A DNA stretch of 44,804 nucleotides from Campylobacterota bacterium (GTDB lineage Bacteria; Campylobacterota; Campylobacteria; Campylobacterales; Sulfurimonadaceae). The stretch covers positions 1 through 44,804 of the forward strand of contig VCAY01000002.1 in assembly GCA_013607635.1 (NCBI GenBank). Direction: 5' to 3'. The notes under the pieces are model-generated. The model worked only from the letters and a program-made list of their open reading frames with translations, was not told the DNA's origin and searched no databases. A program made the translations under genes and the position numbers. The first letter of the stretch is position 1. The number at the start of each line of letters is the position of its first letter. Positions 1 to 6,513 of the stretch are shown one piece after another.

Positions 1-2
1 TC

Positions 3-200
3 CATTTCTACCATCCTTTTAATTTTTTTGCAATCATAGTCAATTTGGAATTTACAGAAATTATTTTACACTACCGTGAAATGACTTGTAGCGGTGATTA
101 TAGTGGTAAGACAACAATGGTAAAGCTATACAAAAAAGGATGGCGTTATGTTGGGGATATTAGTGGAACCAATAGATTTGTTTTAGTTTTTGAAAAATAG
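3..200 (+). CDS. C-terminal fragment of an unknown protein (5' end outside window)
   Basis: An open frame runs from the window edge to the TAG at 198-200, giving about 65 residues with no stop. The last part (ending in NRFVLVFEK) is rich in aromatic and charged residues and looks like a folded beta-rich domain end. I do not recognise the family. It is followed at once by a strong hairpin terminator (204-232). There is no attC-like site between it and the toxin-antitoxin pair, so if that pair is an integron cassette, this gene may be part of the same cassette or may have been joined to it. The first 10-15 residues could be out of the true frame, because the start is not visible. Translation is certain only as an open frame. 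Confidence 0.5.
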   Translation, partial: HFYHPFNFFAIIVNLEFTEIILHYREMTCSGDYSGKTTMVKLYKKGWRYVGDISGTNRFVLVFEK

Positions 201-203
201 ATA

Positions 204-232
204 AAAACTCAAGTGGAATTCACTTGAGTTTT
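204..232 (+). terminator. Rho-independent terminator behind the partial gene
   Basis: A perfect 12-bp stem (AAAACTCAAGTG at 204-215, CACTTGAGTTTT at 221-232) with a 5-nt loop ends in a T-rich run. It sits 3 nt after the stop codon at 200. The symmetrical A and T runs would let it act on either strand. It abuts the -10 box of the antitoxin gene, so it insulates the toxin-antitoxin pair from upstream transcription. Confidence 0.8.
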
Positions 233-234
233 GT

Positions 235-240
235 TATAAT
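235..240 (+). promoter_or_regulatory. -10 box of the toxin-antitoxin operon
   Basis: A perfect TATAAT lies about 35 nt before the chosen antitoxin start at 275. There is no clear -35; that region falls in the terminator stem. Weak -35 elements are common in Campylobacterota promoters. Confidence 0.5.
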
Positions 241-274
241 GACTCGCAGAAGGAAAAGAGATAAAAGGTGTATT

Positions 275-529
275 ATGCTATATCTATCAATTCAAGAGCC
301 GAAAGTGGAGCAGTTTTTTAATCATTCTAAAGATGAAATTTTAAAAGCATTACAATTTATTGTTGAAAACAATATTTATGAATACAAAATAGATAAAAAT
401 GATTTAAAACTTTCAGTAGAGCAAAAAAAAGAATTAAATTCAAGAATTATATCGTTTCACAATAATCGAGATATAGGTAGATCCTGGGATGAGATCAAAA
501 ATAATATTTTAATAAACAATGAAAATTAA
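275..529 (+). CDS. Antitoxin of a ParE/RelE-type toxin-antitoxin module
   Basis: This is an 84-residue protein. I chose the ATG at 275 because AAAAGGTG (263-270) sits 4 nt before it; the longer frame upstream would need a TTG start inside the terminator hairpin. It is highly charged with a helical middle and ends in GRSWDEIKNNIL. That C-terminal pattern is typical of the addiction-module component family (Unstab_antitox, PF09720), whose members neutralise ParE/RelE-like toxins. The last 11 nt overlap the toxin start, so the two are translationally coupled. Such antitoxins usually repress their own promoter with the toxin as co-repressor. The family call rests on the C-terminal motif and on the partner gene. 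Confidence 0.75.
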   Translation: MLYLSIQEPKVEQFFNHSKDEILKALQFIVENNIYEYKIDKNDLKLSVEQKKELNSRIISFHNNRDIGRSWDEIKNNILINNEN

Positions 530-809
530 ACTTTATCCAAAAGCTGAAGAAGATTTATACGAAGCTTTAAAATATTATTCTCAAATTGATGTTAAATTAA
601 AAGAAAAATTTATCTATCATTTGGACTCTACTTTTGAAAAAATAGTAAAATTCCCAAATTTGTATCAGTATGAAACAAAGACGGCACAAAAAGTTTTAAT
701 GGATAAATTTCCCTATGTTATAGTATATGAACAATATCAAGATATTATTATGATTTTAGCTATATTTCATACGAGTAGAAATCCAAATAATTTAAAAAAT
801 AGGATATAA
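519..809 (+). CDS. ParE/RelE-superfamily toxin
   Basis: This 96-residue protein has the ParE/RelE pattern: N-terminal strand (KIKLYPKAEEDL), a helical pair containing ALKYYSQID, then the central FPNLY and the C-terminal strands FPYVIVYEQYQDIIMILAIFH followed by TSRNP. Family members either poison DNA gyrase (ParE) or cleave mRNA on the ribosome (RelE). The FPY-x-I-Y core and the H-x-SRNP end favour the ParE branch, but the target cannot be settled from sequence. Its ATG lies inside the antitoxin gene. Its stop TAA (807-809) lies within the first arm of the attC-like site, as is usual for integron cassettes. Confidence 0.85.
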   Translation: MKIKLYPKAEEDLYEALKYYSQIDVKLKEKFIYHLDSTFEKIVKFPNLYQYETKTAQKVLMDKFPYVIVYEQYQDIIMILAIFHTSRNPNNLKNRI

Positions 810-872
810 CAAATCATTGGAGAGAAATATTTGACCCTGCGGCTCAAATATTTCTCAATTCAACCGTTAGAT
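804..872 (+). repeat. attC-like integron recombination site
   Basis: The outer boxes pair: ATATAAC (804-810, R'') with GTTAGAT (866-872, R', a match to GTTRRRY), with one mismatch. Inside them are two unpaired 5-nt spacers (811-815 and 861-865). Next come ATTG (816-819) paired with CAAT, extra unpaired bases only in the left arm, and a long stem (822-834 with 844-856) closed by a 9-nt loop. This order of R box, 5-nt spacer, L box, extrahelical bases and variable terminal loop is what defines attC sites. The toxin stop codon falls in R''. The end resembles that of the aadA attC as I remember it. No integrase gene is visible in the window. Confidence 0.65.
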
Positions 873-1027
873 AAAGTATGATTAAACAATTATCTGCTCG
901 AAAACTAAATTCTCCATAGCAACTTGTCTTCTAAACTTTTTTGCTTTTTTGGCTCTTTGTGATATTTGGTATCTCTTTTAAGAGGTTTAGCGGGAATACA
1001 AACAGCAGGTTAAAAATTTAAAAGATT
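873..1027. other. Non-coding gap, possible decayed gene on the minus strand
   Basis: No intact gene is seen here. On the minus strand, two overlapping frames across about 885-1000 give lysine-rich peptides ending IPAKPLKRDTKYHKEP and KKFRRQVAMENLVFEQ. They would join by one small frameshift in the A-rich run near 940. This could be the remnant of a gene, but the peptides are too short to assign. Confidence 0.2.
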
Positions 1028-1147
1028 TCACTTTTTCTTCTGCTCTTGTTCTTCCCTATTTTGAGATTTTGTCTTATGGTATCCCCTAAAGATAAATACC
1101 ATAAACAAAACAAACGCCGCAAGCATTACTATATCTAAAAACTCCAT
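1028..1147 (-). CDS. Small single-pass membrane protein (39 aa)
   Basis: An ATG at 1147 opens a 39-codon frame that ends at TGA (1028-1030). Residues 4-20 are strongly hydrophobic (LDIVMLAAFVLFMVFIF), followed by RGYHK and a charged tail ending EEQEQKKK. That is an N-out/C-in single-span layout. It starts 4 nt after the trmL stop, and GAGCGAGGG in the trmL end can serve as ribosome binding site. This makes it the likely last gene of the leuD-to-trmL operon. Its size and layout recall CcoQ-type small subunits, but no ccoNOP genes are nearby and I do not assign a function. Confidence 0.55.
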   Translation of the reverse strand: MEFLDIVMLAAFVLFMVFIFRGYHKTKSQNREEQEQKKK

Positions 1148-1151
1148 CTAT

Positions 1152-1622
1152 CTACCCTCGCTCAAAACTCTCAAATGTTTGTCTGATAGCATCGTAAAGA
1201 ACTACACCTGCACTGATGGCAAGATTCAGACTTCTACCATCTTTTGTCATCGGTATTGTTATACACTGCTCTTTGTATTTTCCTAAAATATCTTCAGGAA
1301 TACCGGCAGTTTCACTTCCAAAAAAGATGTAATCCCCATCTTTAAAAGGTGCTTCAAAATAGGGTTTGTCAGTTTTTGTAGTGGCAAAATAGGCGTTAGA
1401 TGCAATGTTGTTATTTGCAAAGAAATGATCTAATGACTCCCAAACATGCAAATTAAGTTTATCCCAATAATCAAGTCCGGCACGTCTTACCGCTTTTTCG
1501 CTGATATCAAAACCGATCGGTTTGATAATATGCAAAATTACGCCGGCATTGACACACAGTCTGCCTATGGCACCTGTGTTGTTGGGGATCTGAGGGTGGA
1601 CAAGTACAAGATGAAAAGACAT
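1152..1622 (-). CDS. trmL: tRNA (cytidine/uridine-34-2'-O)-methyltransferase TrmL
   Basis: This 156-residue SPOUT-class methyltransferase has the usual TrmL length. It carries the three knot motifs in order: NTGAIGRLCVNAG near residues 15-27, FGSETAGIP near 100-108, and IPMTKDGRSLNLAISAG near 122-138. In TrmL these form the trefoil knot that binds S-adenosylmethionine. The family methylates the ribose at wobble position 34 of tRNA-Leu isoacceptors. Its ATG is 5 nt past the purU stop, so it is cotranscribed with purU. I am confident of the family; the tRNA substrates are taken from E. coli. Confidence 0.92.
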   Translation of the reverse strand: MSFHLVLVHPQIPNNTGAIGRLCVNAGVILHIIKPIGFDISEKAVRRAGLDYWDKLNLHVWESLDHFFANNNIASNAYFATTKTDKPYFEAPFKDGDYIFFGSETAGIPEDILGKYKEQCITIPMTKDGRSLNLAISAGVVLYDAIRQTFESFERG

Positions 1623-1627
1623 TGTTT

Positions 1628-2461
1628 TTAAAAGATAACCGTTCTGTTAGCGTACACAAAGATACGATCTTCAAGTGCAAGTTTAAGGGCACGTGAAAGT
1701 ACCACTTTTTCAACATCTCTTCCGTTGCGCTGCATGTCTTTCCAGTTATGGGCATGATTAACATCGATAACATCCTGAGCAATAATCGGCCCCTCATCGA
1801 GGTTATTATTGACAAAGTGTGCTGTTGCACCAATAATCTTTACGCCTCTGTCATACGCTTGCTTATAAGGGTTTGCACCTATAAAAGCGGGTAAAAATGA
1901 ATGGTGAATGTTAATAATCTTCTCCTCAAACGCCTCAACAAATCTTGGTGTCAAAATTCTCATATATTTGGCTAATATAATGTAGTCTACATCTTCAAAA
2001 CCATTGATCACTTCAATGATCTTACTCTCATGCTCCCCACGCTCCAAACCTTCATGCGATATCGTGATATATGGTATATTAAACTTTGAAACAAACGGCT
2101 CAAGCAGATTATAGTTTGAGATCACTGCCAAAATATTGGCATCAAGTTCACCCTCTTCATGGCGCACCAAAATATCTCCAAGAGCGTGCATCTCTTTTGT
2201 TGCCATAAGGATAATGTTTTTCTTTTTGGGTTCAATCACCCTAACAGCAGTATTTTTTGGCAATACTTCCAAAAGAGCATTGGTGAGCTCCTCTTTATCG
2301 ATAGCACCATCAACAACACTTCTCATAAAGAACTTATTACTCTCTTTATCAACAAATTCACTGTTTGAAAGGATGTTGAGATCGTATTTAAAAAAGAGAC
2401 TTGAAACTTTATAAACCAAACCTTTTTCATCATTGGCATCGATAAGTACGCGGTATGTCAT
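1628..2461 (-). CDS. purU: Formyltetrahydrofolate deformylase PurU
   Basis: This 277-residue protein has an N-terminal ACT domain (about residues 4-75) followed by a formyltransferase-fold catalytic domain. Key motifs are NIHHSFLPAF (about 185-195), GATAHFV and DEGPII further on. The enzyme hydrolyses 10-formyl-THF to formate and THF, which balances the one-carbon pool and supplies formate for purine synthesis. The start is ATG at 2461, directly abutting the stop of the upstream CiaD-like gene (TAA-ATG). In C. jejuni, purU also lies close to a ciaD-type gene as I recall, which supports conserved order. Confidence 0.95.
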   Translation of the reverse strand: MTYRVLIDANDEKGLVYKVSSLFFKYDLNILSNSEFVDKESNKFFMRSVVDGAIDKEELTNALLEVLPKNTAVRVIEPKKKNIILMATKEMHALGDILVRHEEGELDANILAVISNYNLLEPFVSKFNIPYITISHEGLERGEHESKIIEVINGFEDVDYIILAKYMRILTPRFVEAFEEKIINIHHSFLPAFIGANPYKQAYDRGVKIIGATAHFVNNNLDEGPIIAQDVIDVNHAHNWKDMQRNGRDVEKVVLSRALKLALEDRIFVYANRTVIF

Positions 2462-2776
2462 TTAGATATTGTCCTTTTTAATAGCCTCGAGTCGCTCATC
2501 TATGGTTGCTAGAGTATATTCTAAAAAGTTGAGTGTCATATCGATCTTGGCTTCAAGATTTGAGTTGTTCGGTGCTTGAAAACCTTCAAAAAGAACCAAC
2601 AGTCTCTCTCTGATAGCACTAAGAAACATCACTTCGTTATCTGCACTGGTTATGTTTGATAGTTGTTGTGTTGCAGGTTGCACTTCAGTAATTTTTGGTT
2701 GCTCTTGAATATCTTCACCTACAGCACCATCTTCCATCTCTGCCAATGTCGAGAGTATAACATCTTTTAGTTCCAT
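2462..2776 (-). CDS. CiaD-like domain protein, function unknown
   Basis: I take the ATG at 2776 (104 aa) as the start; AGGTGG lies upstream, and an alternative GTG at 2791 has no ribosome binding site. The N-terminal half is acidic, Gln/Thr-rich and probably disordered. The C-terminal half is helical, with IRERLLVLFEGFQ and KIDMTLNFLEYTLATIDERL. That C-terminal pattern matches my memory of the family named after the Campylobacter invasion antigen CiaD. In a free-living autotroph an invasion role is unlikely; the domain probably has a housekeeping function that Campylobacter adapted. It overlaps the TPR gene upstream by 10 nt and abuts purU. Confidence 0.6.
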   Translation of the reverse strand: MELKDVILSTLAEMEDGAVGEDIQEQPKITEVQPATQQLSNITSADNEVMFLSAIRERLLVLFEGFQAPNNSNLEAKIDMTLNFLEYTLATIDERLEAIKKDNI

Positions 2777-3015
2777 GCTTTTAACAACCACCTTTCAAAC
2801 TCTTTAAACTCTACGTCAGTATCCATCTTGATAAAAAACTCTTTCATCTGCGAGTTTACCTTTAAAAACTTCTTTCTTACACCTGAAAATCTTCTAATGG
2901 CAACCTTTGCCTCAGCATTGTTAGGATCTTTTTTCAACACCCCCTTATAGATTTCCAAAGCTTCCTCTTTTAAGCCCTGAAGTTCATAAATATTTGCTAA
3001 GGTCAATGTCTGCAT
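2767..3015 (-). CDS. Small TPR-repeat protein
   Basis: This 82-residue protein carries one clear tetratricopeptide unit at its start (LANIYELQGLKEEALEIYK, then VLKKDPNNAEA). A basic helical segment follows, with an end rich in Phe and Trp (FERWLLKAW). It starts 4 nt after leuB and overlaps the next gene by 10 nt, so it is translationally coupled. The pairing of a one-TPR protein with a CiaD-like gene upstream of purU appears to be a Campylobacterota feature. It may act as an adaptor for its neighbour, but that is inference. Confidence 0.65.
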   Translation of the reverse strand: MQTLTLANIYELQGLKEEALEIYKGVLKKDPNNAEAKVAIRRFSGVRKKFLKVNSQMKEFFIKMDTDVEFKEFERWLLKAWN

Positions 3016-3019
3016 TGTC

Positions 3020-4087
3020 TTACTTTGCTATATAGTTGGCGATGATAGAACCCATCTCACTTGTTGAGCAGATCTCTTTTGCATCAAACTGCGCAAGATC
3101 CCCAGTTCTGTACCCTTCACTTAGTGCTCGCTTAATCGCCGCATCGATTTTGTCTGCTGCTTCGTTTTCATTTAAAGCATAGCGAAGCATCATTGAAGCA
3201 GACGAGATAGTTGCTATCGGATTGGCAATCCCCTGCCCTGCAATATCTGGAGCAGAACCATGAATAGGCTCATACACACCAATTTTTGCTCCAACAGAAG
3301 CTGAAGGAAGCAGTCCGATAGAACCGGAAAGCATCGAAGCTTCATCACTTAGGATATCTCCAAAGATGTTTCCTGTAAGCATCACATCAAACTGTTTCGG
3401 ATCACGGATAAGCTGCATCGCAGCGTTATCAACATACATGTGAGAAAGTTCTACTTCAGGGTACTCTTTTGCCACCTCTTCAACAGTTTCTCTCCATAGT
3501 TGAGAGACATCAAGTACGTTGGCTTTATCGATCGAACATACCCTTTTTTGTCTGCTCATAGCGATCTTAAAAGCTTGGTGAGCAATGCGCACAATCTCAT
3601 CTTTGGTGTACACCATCGTGTTCCACCCTTTATTTGCATCGCGCCCTTTTGGCTCACCAAAATAGATACCACCAATAAGCTCACGAACCACCATCAGATC
3701 AACACCACGAACGATCTCAGGTTTGAGTGATGATGCGTTTGCCAGCTCATCATAAACAACGGCCGGACGAAGGTTTGCATACACACCAAGCTCTTTTCTA
3801 AAGCGCAGCAGCCCACTTTCGGGTCTTTTTTCACGAGGCAGATTGTCCCACTTCTCTCCACCGATAGCACCAAAAAGTACAGCATCGGAGTTTAAAGCTC
3901 CTGCAACCGTTTCAGCCGGTAGAGGATCTCCTGTGATATCATAAGCGATGCCACCCATCAAGAGTTCATCATAGCTAAAGCCAAATCCACAGCACGATGC
4001 AACAGCATCTAAAACCTTAACGGCTTCATCTACAATCTCAGGACCAATTCCATCACCCTTGATGAGTGCTATTTTGTAAGATTTCAT
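3020..4087 (-). CDS. leuB: 3-isopropylmalate dehydrogenase LeuB
   Basis: This 355-residue enzyme has the normal family length. GDGIGPEI opens the protein, [16 protein letters not shown] carries the substrate arginines, and [10 protein letters not shown], the catalytic Lys/Asp region (SIDKANVL) and GLLPSASVG with [15 protein letters not shown] (the NAD loop) follow. It oxidises and decarboxylates 3-isopropylmalate in leucine synthesis. The leuD stop and leuB ATG overlap by one base (TAATG). The NAD loop separates LeuB from isocitrate dehydrogenase, which is encoded elsewhere in this window by the unrelated monomeric type. Confidence 0.96.
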   Translation of the reverse strand: MKSYKIALIKGDGIGPEIVDEAVKVLDAVASCCGFGFSYDELLMGGIAYDITGDPLPAETVAGALNSDAVLFGAIGGEKWDNLPREKRPESGLLRFRKELGVYANLRPAVVYDELANASSLKPEIVRGVDLMVVRELIGGIYFGEPKGRDANKGWNTMVYTKDEIVRIAHQAFKIAMSRQKRVCSIDKANVLDVSQLWRETVEEVAKEYPEVELSHMYVDNAAMQLIRDPKQFDVMLTGNIFGDILSDEASMLSGSIGLLPSASVGAKIGVYEPIHGSAPDIAGQGIANPIATISSASMMLRYALNENEAADKIDAAIKRALSEGYRTGDLAQFDAKEICSTSEMGSIIANYIAK

Positions 4088-4593
4088 TATTTTCCTTCCT
4101 CTATCTCTTTTTTTGCAAAACTCATCAGTCCACCTGCATCGATCAACTCTTGCATAAAAGGTGGAATTGGTGTGAAGTTGTAAGTTTTGTTTGTTGTTTG
4201 GTTGGTGATTGTACCGTTATCCATATCTATCGTGATCGTATCACCTTCGTTGATCTCGCTGGCTTCAGGCAATTCAAATATAGGAAGCCCCATATTAAAA
4301 GCGTTACGGTAAAAGATTCTTGCAAATGTTGGGGCAACAACAGCAGCAACACCTGCAGCTTTAAGCGCTATAGGAGCATGTTCGCGAGAGCTTCCACAAC
4401 CAAAGTTTTCATCTGCAACGATAACGTCTCCCGGTTGCATTTTGTTGACAAATTCCGGATCTGCATCCTCCATCACATGTTTAGCAAGCTCTTTTGGATC
4501 AGAAGTATTAAGATAACGAGCAGCGATGATAAGATCAGTATCGATATCTTTTCCAAATCTCCAAACTTTTCCATTGATATTTGCTTTTTGCAT
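4087..4593 (-). CDS. leuD: 3-isopropylmalate dehydratase small subunit LeuD
   Basis: This 168-residue protein is the swivelling-domain subunit that pairs with LeuC to isomerise 2- to 3-isopropylmalate. Markers are [16 protein letters not shown] near residues 13-28 and [17 protein letters not shown] near 62-78, the latter being the substrate-binding GSSREH loop. It is first in the seven-gene minus-strand operon. LeuC is not in the window. The short length (about 165 aa) is typical of bacterial and archaeal stand-alone LeuD rather than of the 200-residue E. coli form. Confidence 0.95.
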   Translation of the reverse strand: MQKANINGKVWRFGKDIDTDLIIAARYLNTSDPKELAKHVMEDADPEFVNKMQPGDVIVADENFGCGSSREHAPIALKAAGVAAVVAPTFARIFYRNAFNMGLPIFELPEASEINEGDTITIDMDNGTITNQTTNKTYNFTPIPPFMQELIDAGGLMSFAKKEIEEGK

Positions 4594-4628
4594 ATATATT
4601 CCCTATAATTTTATAAAATAATTACGCG

Positions 4629-4634
4629 ATTATA
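4629..4634 (-). promoter_or_regulatory. -10 box of the leuD-leuB operon
   Basis: TATAAT on the minus strand lies 36 nt upstream of the leuD ATG. No convincing -35 is visible. Confidence 0.45.
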
Positions 4635-4679
4635 TCGAAAATGGTTTTTGAAGTTCTTTAAAGTTGCAGATTACACAAA

Positions 4680-4717
4680 AAGAACAAATTGATATTAAAA
4701 AGTATCAATTTGTTCTT
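4680..4717 (-). terminator. Terminator behind flgF-flgG
   Basis: A perfect 15-bp stem (4680-4694 with 4703-4717) has an 8-nt loop. On the minus strand it is followed by TTTTTGTG. It sits just past the flgG stop at 4726 and separates the flagellar genes from leuD. Confidence 0.85.
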
Positions 4718-4725
4718 AGGCTGTT

Positions 4726-5514
4726 TTATCGTTTGAGATTGTTTACAGTCTGAAGCATCTCGTCACTTGTTGTGATGATTTTCGAGTTGGCATCATAAGC
4801 TCTTTGCCCTGTAATAAGATCAGTAAGCTCAACTACAAGCTCAACATTGCTTTGTTCTACAAAACCCTGACGAAGAACACCAAGACCTTGCTGCCCCGGT
4901 GTACCATCTATCGGCTGCCCGGAAGCATCGGTTTCAACATAAAGGTTGTCTCCAACAGAGTGCAATCCGGCAGGATTAATAAATGAAGTGGTTAAGATAT
5001 TTCCTATAATCGTTACTTGGGTTTGACCTGCTTGCACGACACTTACCGTACCATCAGTACCCATAGAGATATTTGTTGCATCCTCAGGGATAATAATCTC
5101 AGGTACCAGTTTGTAACCATCAGAATTAACTATAGTACCATTTTGATCGCGTTTAAACGCACCGTTTCTTGTATATACTTGTGTACCATCAGGAAGTTCC
5201 AGTTTAAAAAATCCATTCCCTGTTATAGATACATCAAGTTGATTATCTGTTTGTTTCAACGAACCTTCCGAGAATATTTTATTAATCGCTGTCGGCCTTA
5301 CACCAAGCCCTACTTCTATGCCGGTTGGACTTTGTGTGGTATCACTAGTTGCTGTTCCTGCATACTCCATCACATGATACATCAAATCGGCAAACTCTGC
5401 ACGCGATTTTTTAAATCCAATGGTATTAACGTTGGCAATATTGTTCGCCGTAGTATCGATTTGAGTTTGCATCCCCAACATCCCCGTTGAAGCTGTATAG
5501 AGTGACTGCATCAT
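4726..5514 (-). CDS. flgG: Flagellar distal rod protein FlgG
   Basis: This 262-residue protein is the standard size for FlgG. The N-terminal rod motif (LYTASTGMLGMQTQIDTTAN then NIANVNTIGFKKSRAEF) is followed by the DUF1078/FlgEFG core and the C-terminal coiled coil (SNVELVVELTDLITGQRAYD...). FlgG forms the distal rod that links the MS-ring side to the hook and crosses the periplasm. It has no cleaved signal peptide and is exported by the flagellar type III apparatus. It lies 20 nt behind flgF and ends in a strong terminator. Confidence 0.96.
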   Translation of the reverse strand: MMQSLYTASTGMLGMQTQIDTTANNIANVNTIGFKKSRAEFADLMYHVMEYAGTATSDTTQSPTGIEVGLGVRPTAINKIFSEGSLKQTDNQLDVSITGNGFFKLELPDGTQVYTRNGAFKRDQNGTIVNSDGYKLVPEIIIPEDATNISMGTDGTVSVVQAGQTQVTIIGNILTTSFINPAGLHSVGDNLYVETDASGQPIDGTPGQQGLGVLRQGFVEQSNVELVVELTDLITGQRAYDANSKIITTSDEMLQTVNNLKR

Positions 5515-5534
5515 AGTTCATTTCCCCTTTTTAT

Positions 5535-6356
5535 CTAAGCTTTTCTCGCTAATTTTTCGATGGCATCTTTGTTCATCTCATTCATCTGTGTATCCATCGC
5601 TTTTTGATACATCCCAATAAGTCTGTTTGTTTCAATAAGCTGTGTCATCATCTTTACAGCATTAACATTGCTCTTTTCAACAAACCCCTGCATCACTGCG
5701 CCACTCTCTTCGATGGGATTAAACTGCTTTGCATCTTTGAGCGCAAAAAGATTATCACCCACCTTTTGAAGATCGCGGATATCTTTTGGTTGAACAACCA
5801 ACAATGAACTTTTTGGTATCATATTTGAAGTTCCTGGAACGTTGGTGTAAAGCTGACCGTTTTTATCTGCTTTAACTATTGTTTCATCGTCATTAAGAAC
5901 AATGCCGCTAGTTGATTTTGTATACTCTTGAGATAAAACCTGATACCCCTGCTTATTTACCAGCCTTCCTTCTGCATCCAAACTAAACGCACCATCTCTT
6001 GTAAGTCGGATCCCTTGCGGTGTCATCACAGCAAAAAACAACCCTTCCCTGCCAAGCGCAAAGTCAAGCTTATTAGATGTCTTAGAAAAACTACCTACAG
6101 AAAAATCTGTGAATGCATCAACAATCTGTGGTACCTTTGTGAGCGCTCTATTGAGAAACTTCGCTGCCTCTTTGGTTTGGTTTGCATTTGGCAACTCATC
6201 TCTTGCCTCTTGAAACATGCGTGTAAAATCACCAACAATTATGTTCTCTTCTTTAAAGCCTAGCGTATTCACATTGGCAAGATTGTTAGCGATCGTATCA
6301 AGGCGGTTAAACTGTGTCACCATTCCAGCTGCAGAACTATAATAGCCTGTTTGCAT
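5535..6356 (-). CDS. flgF: Flagellar proximal rod protein FlgF (FlgG2)
   Basis: I take the ATG at 6356 (273 aa) because AAAAGGAAC precedes it at proper spacing; the six-residue extension would need a TTG. It is a FlgEFG-family rod protein: SAAGMVTQFNRLDTIANNL and NVNTLGFKEENI at the N-terminus, and GFVEKSNVNAVKMMTQLIE with a coiled-coil end at the C-terminus. In Campylobacter annotations this gene is often called flgG2. It is first in a two-gene unit with flgG and is preceded by a good sigma-54 site, matching the RpoN control known for rod and hook genes in C. jejuni. Confidence 0.93.
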   Translation of the reverse strand: MQTGYYSSAAGMVTQFNRLDTIANNLANVNTLGFKEENIIVGDFTRMFQEARDELPNANQTKEAAKFLNRALTKVPQIVDAFTDFSVGSFSKTSNKLDFALGREGLFFAVMTPQGIRLTRDGAFSLDAEGRLVNKQGYQVLSQEYTKSTSGIVLNDDETIVKADKNGQLYTNVPGTSNMIPKSSLLVVQPKDIRDLQKVGDNLFALKDAKQFNPIEESGAVMQGFVEKSNVNAVKMMTQLIETNRLIGMYQKAMDTQMNEMNKDAIEKLARKA

Positions 6357-6386
6357 AGAGTTCCTTTTGTTCAATATTTCCCATTG

Positions 6387-6404
6387 TAAGCAAAGTGTGT
6401 TCCA
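6387..6404 (-). promoter_or_regulatory. Sigma-54 (RpoN) promoter of flgF-flgG
   Basis: On the minus strand the sequence TGGAACACACTTTGCTT fits the -24/-12 pattern, with GG and GC exactly 10 nt apart. It also fits the GGAA-N6-TTGCTT form I recall for Campylobacter and Helicobacter. The expected start, about 12 nt past GC, is near 6378, leaving a leader of about 22 nt before the flgF ATG. Confidence 0.8.
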
Positions 6405-6460
6405 TAAAATTCTTTATACTTTTTCAGATATAAACAAAGATTATTTTAAAAATATTTCGG

Positions 6461-6466
6461 TATAAT
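6461..6466 (+). promoter_or_regulatory. -10 box of rpoD
   Basis: A perfect TATAAT (context CGGTATAATCC) lies 48 nt before the rpoD ATG. There is no clear -35; an A/T-rich stretch lies upstream. Confidence 0.6.
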
Positions 6467-6513
6467 CCACCTTTTAAAAACCTTAAAATCCAATAAAGTG
6501 GAGCGCACTCCAA

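Noticed and set aside
1446-2414. Plus-strand open frames of 60-92 residues within trmL and purU
   Set aside because: They are shadows of strongly conserved genes on the other strand, with no ribosome binding sites and cysteine/histidine-rich random-looking composition.
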